Assembly: GCA_001603275.1 (NCBI GenBank)
Contig: LUYM01000005.1
Span: 1-44,112, forward strand
DNA length: 44,112 bases
Source: Actinomycetales bacterium Actino_02
GTDB taxonomy: Bacteria > Actinomycetota > Actinomycetes > Propionibacteriales > Propionibacteriaceae
Direction: 5' to 3'
Shown in pieces: positions 9,212 to 15,679 of the stretch. The position numbers and the translations under genes are program-made. The notes below the pieces were generated by a model. It saw only the letters and a program-made list of their open reading frames with translations. It was not told the origin of the DNA and did not search any database. Positions within the stretch are counted from its first letter, which is position 1. Each line of letters starts with the position of its first letter.

Positions 9212-9864
9212 CGCAGCACGCGGGGCAGGTCGGACGGGCTGATCCGGTGCCCGGTGAAGAACGGCACCTCGAGCCGGACGTGCCTGCGCGCGCCGGAGCC
9301 GCGCAGGTGCCGCATCAGGTCGGTCAGGTCGACCAGCTCGTCGGCCTCCAGGGCCAGCAGCCACTCGTAGTCGCCCAGCGCGAATGCGGCGACCGTGTTG
9401 CTGAGCACCTGCGGGAACTCGCGCCCCTGCGCGCCATGCTCGGCCAACAAGGCGCGACGCTCGTCCTCGGGCAGCAGGTACCACTCATACGAGCGGACGA
9501 ACGGGTAGACGGTCAGCCAGGTCTTCGGCTCGGCGCCGCGCAGGAAGGCCGGGACGTGCTCGCGGCTGAACTCGGCCTGCCGGTGCACCCCGAAGCCGGA
9601 CCAGGTCAGGTCGACCGCCCCACCAAGCCCCTCCCGCTGGAAGCGGCGCTGCGCCTCCTGCAGCCGCTCGGCCGAGTCGCCGTGCAGCCAGACCAGCAGG
9701 TCGGCCTTGGCCGGCATCCCATGGACGTCGTACAGGCCGCGGGTGGTGACCCCGCCCTCGGCCAGCTCGCCGATCAGTTCGGTGACGTCGGCGGCCACGT
9801 CCACCGGGGCCGGGCCGCGGCGGGTGAAGACGGCATAGCAGGTGTAGCTGATCGCATCAGTCAT
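9208..9864 (-). CDS. hemQ: coproheme decarboxylase (HemQ/ChdC)
   Basis: HemQ oxidatively decarboxylates two propionates of coproheme III to give heme b, the last step of the gram-positive coproporphyrin-dependent route. The 218-residue length and the C-terminal EVPFFTGHR fit the family. By spacing, Y120 (in TVYPFVRSYEWY) corresponds to the catalytic tyrosine, H143 (LLAEHG) to the proximal heme ligand, and H103 (REHVPAFLRG) to the distal histidine that acts as a base in actinobacterial members. It begins MTDAISYTCYAVF at an ATG that overlaps the hemY stop, and it ends in overlap with hemH, so the three final heme genes are coupled in translation. Confidence 0.96.
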   Translation of the reverse strand: MTDAISYTCYAVFTRRGPAPVDVAADVTELIGELAEGGVTTRGLYDVHGMPAKADLLVWLHGDSAERLQEAQRRFQREGLGGAVDLTWSGFGVHRQAEFSREHVPAFLRGAEPKTWLTVYPFVRSYEWYLLPEDERRALLAEHGAQGREFPQVLSNTVAAFALGDYEWLLALEADELVDLTDLMRHLRGSGARRHVRLEVPFFTGHRISPSDLPRVLR

Positions 9865-11315
9865 GAATCGACCCTAACTCCGGCGGCGGTTTCGCGTGCA
9901 GGGGTGGCTTGCGAGGTGGGGGTGGTGGCGGCGTCTAGGGCGGCGGCGGCCTGGCGGCGTCCATCGGCAATGCAGTCGGGCACCCCGACTCCACGCAGTG
10001 CCGAGCCGGCGATCCGCCAGCTGGGCAACTCGGCCAGGGCGGCTTCGGCGGTGGCGATCCGGTCCAGGTGTCCGACGGTGTACTTCGGCATCACCGAGGT
10101 CCAGCGGGTGAGCCGGGTCAGGAACGGAGCCCCGGTGGCGCCCAGCACGGTGCCCACGTGGGCGATCACCGTGGCCAGCAGTTCGTCGGTGTCGGCCGTG
10201 GCGATCGGGCCCAGGCGTTCGGGGACGAAGGCGCGGATCAGCACCTGATCACCCTCGGCGCGTCCAGCCCACTTGGCCGAGCTGACCGTCACTCCGCTGA
10301 TCGGGGCGGCTTGTGCTTCCAGCCAGCCGTGGGTGGTCACCGGGACCGGGAAGGCGGACGCCCGGTAGCCCAGGTTGATCACATTCGAGGTAGCCAGTGG
10401 CACGTCAGCCAGGGCTGCCGCGGCGGACGGGGCAACCTCGGCCAGCAGTTCGGCGCTGCTGCGGACGCCGCCGGCCAACACCACGGCGTCGGCCTCGACC
10501 ACGGTTCCGTCGCTCAGTTCGGCGTGCGCTCCGCCGCCCTCGGTTGGGGTCAGCGAGCGCACCGAGACGCCGGTGCGCACCTCAGCTCCGGCTGTGGTGA
10601 GCCGGTCGGCGACGGCGTCTACCAGGGAGCCCAGGCCGCCACGCAGGGTCTGGAAGGGCGAGCCCGGCCCGCGGGTGCCCGAGGCCCGGCGAGCCGCGCG
10701 GGCCTTACGGCCCGAAGCCAGCGAGGCCAGGATCAGGCTGCGGTGGGCCGCCTCGTCCGAGCGCAGGCTGGGCAGCACGGCGTCCAGGCTCAGCTCGTCC
10801 ACGCTGGCCCCGTAGATGCCGCCGACCATGGGGTCGGCGAAGCCGGTGACGATGCCGCCTCCGAGCCGGCGGCGCAGGAAGGCGCCGATGGCCACATCGT
10901 CGGTGCCCAGTTGGCGGGGGAGCATCAGGTCGAGCCCGGCGCGCAGCTTGGCGCCCACCGAGAGGATGCCGGTGGTGGCGAAGGGCAGCAGCCGGGTCGG
11001 CAGCACCATGCCCATCCCGGCCGGGATCGGACGCAGCTTGTCCCCGGACCGCAGATACACCTGCCGCGACCCCGAGGTGCCGATCAGCTCGTCGCCGAGC
11101 CGGACCTCGCGGGCCAACTGAGCGGCCGCCGGACGGTAGCTGACGAACGAATCCGGGCCGTGCTCGATCAGGAAGCCATCGACGCTCTCGGTGTGCAGCT
11201 TGCCGCCGAGCCGGTCATCGGCCTCGACCAGCACCACCTCGGTGCCGGGCCGAGCGATGGCCTCCCAGGCTGCAGCCAGCCCGGCGATGCCGCCACCGAC
11301 GACCAGCAGCCTCAC
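9861..11315 (-). CDS. hemY: coproporphyrinogen III / protoporphyrinogen oxidase (HemY/CgoX type)
   Basis: This FAD enzyme of 484 residues oxidises a porphyrinogen to the porphyrin. Given its neighbours HemH and HemQ it most likely acts on coproporphyrinogen III (CgoX role). The N-terminus RLLVVGGGIAGLAAAWEA is the FAD-binding Rossmann motif, followed by VEADDRLGGKLHT and the EHGPDSFVSYRP segment typical of the family; MVGGIYGASVDELSLDAVLP is another family signature. The chosen start is the GTG at 11315, which overlaps the stop of the radical SAM gene (GTGA), the same arrangement as at most junctions here. An in-frame GTG at 11342 would add nine residues. The stop overlaps the hemQ ATG. Confidence 0.93.
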   Translation of the reverse strand: MRLLVVGGGIAGLAAAWEAIARPGTEVVLVEADDRLGGKLHTESVDGFLIEHGPDSFVSYRPAAAQLAREVRLGDELIGTSGSRQVYLRSGDKLRPIPAGMGMVLPTRLLPFATTGILSVGAKLRAGLDLMLPRQLGTDDVAIGAFLRRRLGGGIVTGFADPMVGGIYGASVDELSLDAVLPSLRSDEAAHRSLILASLASGRKARAARRASGTRGPGSPFQTLRGGLGSLVDAVADRLTTAGAEVRTGVSVRSLTPTEGGGAHAELSDGTVVEADAVVLAGGVRSSAELLAEVAPSAAAALADVPLATSNVINLGYRASAFPVPVTTHGWLEAQAAPISGVTVSSAKWAGRAEGDQVLIRAFVPERLGPIATADTDELLATVIAHVGTVLGATGAPFLTRLTRWTSVMPKYTVGHLDRIATAEAALAELPSWRIAGSALRGVGVPDCIADGRRQAAAALDAATTPTSQATPARETAAGVRVDS

Positions 11316-12508
11316 TTGGCGGCCTTGGGCTGATAGGGGCACAGCGGGTCGGACTCAAGCGGATCACCGGTCCAGGCGTAGGCGCGGGCCCGGGAGCCGC
11401 CGCACCAATCCTGGAACTCGCAGACCCCGCAGCGTCCCTTGAACTGGGACGGGTCGCGCAGCGCGCGCATCAGCGGATCGTCGCGGTACAGCTCGACCAG
11501 CGAGCGCTGCTTGACGTTGCCCACGCTGATCGGCAGGAAGCCGGACGGGGTGACCTCGCCCAGGTTGGAGATGAAGACGATGCCGTTGCCGTCCCGGATC
11601 CCGAAGGCCCGCGACATCGGATGCGTCTCGAGGTCTTCCTTGCTCTTGCCGGCCCGCAGCAGCGGCTGGGCGATCAGCCGGCGGTAGTGCATGGCCTCGG
11701 TGGTCTTCACCCGGAACGGCGCGTCCTTGTTCACCCCCGCGGCCCACAGCAGCCAGCGCTCGGCCTCGCCGGGGCTGAGTTCGGTCAGCTCGGAGCCGCG
11801 CCCGATCGAGATCAGGAAGAACAGGCTCCACTGCATCAAGGTGTGCCGGCTGAGCAGCTCGTAGACCGCCGGCAGGTCGGCCGCGGTGTTGGCGGTGACC
11901 AGGGTGTTCACCTGCACCGACAGGCCAGCATCGGCGGCATCGTCGAGCGCGGTGAGAGTGGCGTCGAAGGTGCCCGGCACCATCCGGACGCCGTCGTGGT
12001 ACTCCGCGGTGGAGCCGTCCAGGGATAGCGAGATGGCCTGGATGCCGATCTCCTTCATCCAGAACATCCGCTCCCGGGTGAGCAGCGGGGTGACCGCCGG
12101 AGCCAGGGATACCCCGATCCCGCGGGCGGTGGCCGCAGCGACCAGCTCGGGCAGGTCGGCCCGGCGCAGCGGGTCACCGCCGGTCATCACCACATGGGGC
12201 AGTGCCTCGTCCGGGCCGGCGAAACCGAGGATGTCGTCGAGCAGCGCGATGGCCTCGGACGTGGTCAGCTCACCGGGGGCCGCGTCGGGCATGGCCGTGG
12301 CCCGGCAGTGCCGGCAGGCCAGCCCGCAGGCATTGGTCAGCTCCCAGTAGATGATCATCGGAGCGCGCTGGTAGGCCCAGCCGTCCGGCTTCACCGAGCC
12401 GATGCCGTGCGAGGGACGTCCGGCGCCCGGGTGGCCGGCGCCCGGGTGTCCGGCGCCCGGGTATCCGGGGTGGGCGTGGCCGGGGTGTCCAGTGCTGGCG
12501 GGATGCAT
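11312..12508 (-). CDS. radical SAM/SPASM protein related to AhbD/NirJ, with His-rich N-terminal repeats
   Basis: The 398-residue protein has the radical SAM cluster C61-x3-C65-x2-C68 (TNACGLACRHCRATA) and a C-terminal SPASM-like set C360, C363, C369 and C390. This is the pattern of AhbD, which decarboxylates coproheme to heme without oxygen, and of NirJ. Lying inside a heme operon beside hemQ, it could be an oxygen-independent alternative to HemQ; other porphyrin or peptide chemistry cannot be excluded. The first 35 residues are low-complexity, rich in His, Pro and Gly, encoded by a 15-bp tandem repeat, and are unlike the family. The ATG at 12508 starts one base after the hemE stop and has a GGAG site inside hemE. 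The stop overlaps the hemY GTG. Confidence 0.85.
   Translation of the reverse strand: MHPASTGHPGHAHPGYPGAGHPGAGHPGAGRPSHGIGSVKPDGWAYQRAPMIIYWELTNACGLACRHCRATAMPDAAPGELTTSEAIALLDDILGFAGPDEALPHVVMTGGDPLRRADLPELVAAATARGIGVSLAPAVTPLLTRERMFWMKEIGIQAISLSLDGSTAEYHDGVRMVPGTFDATLTALDDAADAGLSVQVNTLVTANTAADLPAVYELLSRHTLMQWSLFFLISIGRGSELTELSPGEAERWLLWAAGVNKDAPFRVKTTEAMHYRRLIAQPLLRAGKSKEDLETHPMSRAFGIRDGNGIVFISNLGEVTPSGFLPISVGNVKQRSLVELYRDDPLMRALRDPSQFKGRCGVCEFQDWCGGSRARAYAWTGDPLESDPLCPYQPKAAK
12420..12488. repeat. 15-bp tandem repeat encoding a His/Pro/Gly tail
   Basis: About four units of a 15-bp sequence (plus-strand form close to GCGCCCGGGTGTCCG), some degenerate, encode five-residue HPGAG-type repeats in the N-terminus of the radical SAM protein. 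The unit length keeps the frame, so copy number can change without breaking the gene. Confidence 0.8.
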
Positions 12509-12509
12509 A

Positions 12510-13538
12510 TCAGTGCTCCGGAGGGATCGAGTGGACCAGCTCGACGAGCCGGGTGAGGACGTCCGGGTCGGTGTCCGGCGGGACGCCATGACCCAGGTTG
12601 AAGACATGTCCCGGTGCGGCGGCACCGCGGGCCACGACATCGCGAGTGGCCGCCTCGAGGGTGGCCCAGTCGCCGCTGAGGAGGGCCGGATCGAGGTTTC
12701 CCTGCAGCGGGACGGCCCCGCCGAGCAGCTGATTGGCCTGGTCAAGCCCCAGATCGGAGGCCACGCCGATCACGTCGGCTCCGGCGGCCAGCAGGTCGGG
12801 CAGCAGGTTTGCGGTGGCCGTGCCGAAGTGCACGCGGGGGACGCCCAGGTCGGCGATGGCCGCGAACACCGCGGCCGAATGGGGCTGGACGTTGCTGCGG
12901 TACTCGGCCGGGGACAGCCGGCCCACCCAGGAGTCGAACAGCTGCAGGGCCACGGCCCCGGCCTCGACCTGGGCGCGCAGGAAGGTGGCCGTGATCCCGG
13001 CCACCCAGCCCAGCAGCCGGTTGAAGGTCTCCGGATCCTCGGCCAGCAGCGCTCGGGTGGCGGGCAGGTCGCGGTTGGGCCGGCCCTCGATCAGGTAGGA
13101 GGCCAGGGTGAACGGGGCGCCCGCGAAGCCGATCAGCGGGGTGGCACCGAGTTCGGCCACGGCACCGGCAACCCCCGCCTTGACCGGCGCCAGGGCGTCG
13201 GGGTCTAGTTCGGGGAGGTTGGTCACGTCGGCCGCGCTGCGGATCGGCGACTCCAGCACCGGGCCGACGCCGGGGACGATCTCGACGGCGATCCCGGCCA
13301 GCCGCAGCGGAACCACGATGTCGGAGAAGAAGATGCCGGCGTCCACGTCGTGCCGGCGGACCGGCTGGACGGTGATCTCGGCGGCCAGCTCCGGAGTCAG
13401 ACAGGCCTCCAGCATGGACGTGCCTTCACGCAGCGCGCGGTACTCCGGCAGCGAGCGGCCGGCCTGGCGCATGAACCACACCGGACGCCGGCTGACCGGA
13501 CGTCCGTGGTAGGCGGCGAGCAGGGGAGCCTCGGTCAT
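12510..13538 (-). CDS. hemE: uroporphyrinogen decarboxylase
   Basis: HemE removes four acetate carboxyls from uroporphyrinogen III to give coproporphyrinogen III, committing the intermediate to heme and not to corrin or siroheme. The 342-residue length is standard. The N-terminal PVWFMRQAGRSLPEYR motif contains the substrate-binding Arg/Gly/Arg loop, and DAGIFFSDIVVPLR holds the conserved active-site aspartate. The C-terminal half has FNLGHGVPPDTDPDVL. The ATG at 13538 overlaps the stop of hemA (ATGA), and the stop lies one base before the radical SAM start. It competes with CobA, encoded two genes upstream in the same run, for the same substrate. Confidence 0.97.
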   Translation of the reverse strand: MTEAPLLAAYHGRPVSRRPVWFMRQAGRSLPEYRALREGTSMLEACLTPELAAEITVQPVRRHDVDAGIFFSDIVVPLRLAGIAVEIVPGVGPVLESPIRSAADVTNLPELDPDALAPVKAGVAGAVAELGATPLIGFAGAPFTLASYLIEGRPNRDLPATRALLAEDPETFNRLLGWVAGITATFLRAQVEAGAVALQLFDSWVGRLSPAEYRSNVQPHSAAVFAAIADLGVPRVHFGTATANLLPDLLAAGADVIGVASDLGLDQANQLLGGAVPLQGNLDPALLSGDWATLEAATRDVVARGAAAPGHVFNLGHGVPPDTDPDVLTRLVELVHSIPPEH

Positions 13539-14779
13539 TGCGGGACCTCGATTCCGAACAGGGTGTGCAGGGCGTGGGAGTAGTCCTCGAGCTCGCCGGT
13601 GCGGGCCAGTTCGGCCGCACGCAGCGACGGGGTGTGCAGCAGTGCGTTCGAGACCCGGCGCAGCGAGTGTGCCACCGCAGCGGCGGTCTCGGTGTCGTAG
13701 CGGCGGTTGGCCGACTCGATCTCCCGCTCGATGAACTGGGTGACATGTGCTCTGATCGCGGTGACCGCCGGAGTGGCTTGGCGTCCCTGCTCCAGATGCA
13801 GGTAGGTCTCCACGCCGCGGTTGACCAGGTCGCGGGCGTGCAGTACCGCGGCGGTCTGAGCGGCCGGGGCGGCGGCGCCCACCTCGTCCAGATCGATCAG
13901 GTCGACGTTGGCCAGGTTGTCGGCGTCGGCGGCAACATCGCCCGACAAGGACAGATCCAGGATCGGCAGCAGCGGTGCGCCGGCCCGGGCCGCGGCCAGC
14001 TGGAAGGTGCCCAGGATCGGCTCGCCGCGATGCTGGCCGCCACTGCAGGTGACTACCAGTTCGGTGCTGGCCAGGGTTGCGTCCAGCTCGTCCTCGCTGA
14101 TCGGACGGACGTCGTGGCTGGCGGCGAACTGCGCGGCCCGGCCGCTGGGGGAGTAGACCGACAGCTCGGTGCAGCCGCGGCGCAGCAGGGCTGCGGTGAC
14201 CACTCGGGCGTAGCTGCCGGTGCCGATCAGCAGCACCCGGCGTCCGGCCAACGGGAAGTGGCGCTGCTCGACAAGGTCGAGGCCGACCTGGGCAAGGGAG
14301 CGTCCGGCCTCACCCAGACCGCTCTCGCTGGCCACTGCTTTCGCCGTAGTGAGGGCGGCATCGAAGAGCCGGTGCAGGGCTGCGCTGGCCCGGGGGCCGG
14401 CATCGGCGAGAGCGTTGCGAACCTGGCCGATGATCTCGGCCTCGCCGACCACCATCGAATCCAGACCGCTGGCCACCTCCAGCAGATGCTGCACGGCGAC
14501 ATCCGCGGCGTACACCTCGAACTGATCGACCAGGTGCCGATCGGCGGGAGCCAGCGTCTCGCGGATAGCGGTGAGCACCAGCTCGAGGCCGCCGTGGAAG
14601 GTGGGTGTTTCTACGTAGAGCTCGAACCGATTGCAGGTGTTCAGCAGGATTCGTCCGGGGACGTCGGCCCGATCAAGTCGGGCCAGGATGGGTTCGGAAG
14701 CCGCGCTCAGCCGGGCCAGCTCGTCCAGGGCTACCAGGTTGTGGTTCACGCCGACGCTGGTCACAGGCACGCTTTGCAT
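13535..14779 (-). CDS. hemA: glutamyl-tRNA reductase
   Basis: HemA reduces glutamyl-tRNA to glutamate-1-semialdehyde with NADPH, the first committed tetrapyrrole step and the usual control point. The 414-residue form starts MQSVPVTSVGVNHN, which aligns with the normal family N-terminus. The catalytic cysteine is C49 in LLNTCNRFELY; the NADPH domain shows LIGTGSYARVVTAALLRRG. The start is uncertain: an in-frame GTG at 14866 overlaps the cobA stop in the GTGA pattern common in this run and would add 29 Pro/Ala-rich residues not expected in the family, while the ATG at 14779 has no strong ribosome site. I prefer 14779 on protein grounds. It is followed directly by hemE. Confidence 0.92.
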   Translation of the reverse strand: MQSVPVTSVGVNHNLVALDELARLSAASEPILARLDRADVPGRILLNTCNRFELYVETPTFHGGLELVLTAIRETLAPADRHLVDQFEVYAADVAVQHLLEVASGLDSMVVGEAEIIGQVRNALADAGPRASAALHRLFDAALTTAKAVASESGLGEAGRSLAQVGLDLVEQRHFPLAGRRVLLIGTGSYARVVTAALLRRGCTELSVYSPSGRAAQFAASHDVRPISEDELDATLASTELVVTCSGGQHRGEPILGTFQLAAARAGAPLLPILDLSLSGDVAADADNLANVDLIDLDEVGAAAPAAQTAAVLHARDLVNRGVETYLHLEQGRQATPAVTAIRAHVTQFIEREIESANRRYDTETAAAVAHSLRRVSNALLHTPSLRAAELARTGELEDYSHALHTLFGIEVPQ

Positions 14780-14862
14780 GGTAGCCGCTGGTTCCGGCTC
14801 GACCCGAACTGGGGCGACGGCTGGGGGCGTCCGCTTTCCGTCCGTTGCGGGGCTCTGCAGAG

Positions 14863-15615
14863 TCACCGGTGGAGCAGGTCGAGCCCGACCACCGAGCCGA
14901 TCACGGTGAGTGCCGGTGGCTGGATTCCGGCCTCGGCGGCCAGTGCCGGCAGGGTGTCGACGGTGCCGCGGACGACCTGCTGGTCGGGGGTGGTCGCCTG
15001 GGCCACCACGGCGGCCGGCGTCTGGGCGTCCAGGCCGTGCGAGACCAGCGCCGCGCAGATGTCGGCCAGGTGCCGGACCCCCATCAGGATCACGATGGTG
15101 CCGGCGGTCTTGGCCACCACCTCCCAGTTGACGGTGCTGGACGGGTGGGTCGGGCCGACGTGGCCGGAGACCACAGTGAAGCCCTGGGTGAGGCCGCGGT
15201 GGGTGAGCGGGATGCCGGCCAGCTCGGGGCCGGCGATGGCCGAGGAGACGCCCGGGATCACTCGCACCGGGACGCCGGCTTCGGCGCAGGCGAGCCACTC
15301 CTCGCTGCCGCGGCCCAGCACGAACGGGTCGCCGCCCTTGAACCGGACGACACTGGCGCCGGTAGCGGCATGTTCGATGAGCAGTTGGTTGATCTCGGCC
15401 TGGTCGGTGTGCCGGCCGCCGGGCAGTTTGCCGACGTCGATCAGGGTGGCGCCGGACTTGACCTCGTCCAGGCAGGCCAGCGGAGCCAGGTGGTCGTAGA
15501 GCACGACGTCGGCGTTGCGCAGGGCGCGCAGGCCGCCGACGGTGAGCAGGTCGGGGTCGCCGGGGCCGCCGCCGACCAGGATCACTTCCCCGGTCTGAGC
15601 AGGGCGGACGTTCAT
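14863..15615 (-). CDS. cobA: uroporphyrinogen-III C-methyltransferase (SUMT)
   Basis: CobA uses two S-adenosylmethionines to methylate C2 and C7 of uroporphyrinogen III, giving precorrin-2, the branch point to cobalamin and siroheme. The 250-residue protein shows VILVGGGPGDPDLLTVGG, VRFKGGDPFVLGRG, and VIPGVSSAIAGPELAGIPLTHRG, all standard for single-domain SUMT. The ATG at 15615 has a good AAAGGAA ribosome site. It sits between the corrin genes upstream and hemA downstream. The 64-bp gap after the cbiX-cysG-cobH stop is the largest clear break in the run, and no terminator hairpin was seen in it. Confidence 0.96.
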   Translation of the reverse strand: MNVRPAQTGEVILVGGGPGDPDLLTVGGLRALRNADVVLYDHLAPLACLDEVKSGATLIDVGKLPGGRHTDQAEINQLLIEHAATGASVVRFKGGDPFVLGRGSEEWLACAEAGVPVRVIPGVSSAIAGPELAGIPLTHRGLTQGFTVVSGHVGPTHPSSTVNWEVVAKTAGTIVILMGVRHLADICAALVSHGLDAQTPAAVVAQATTPDQQVVRGTVDTLPALAAEAGIQPPALTVIGSVVGLDLLHR

Positions 15616-15679
15616 GAGGTTCCTTTCGCTGTGGCGGAAGCGGGTCGGATGGGAGTTGGTTTGGTGGTCGGCGGACGGT

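Noticed and set aside
13538-15499. 653-codon plus-strand frame opposite hemA and cobA
   Set aside because: Low-complexity translation with no motifs; the opposite strand carries two clear enzymes with active-site residues.
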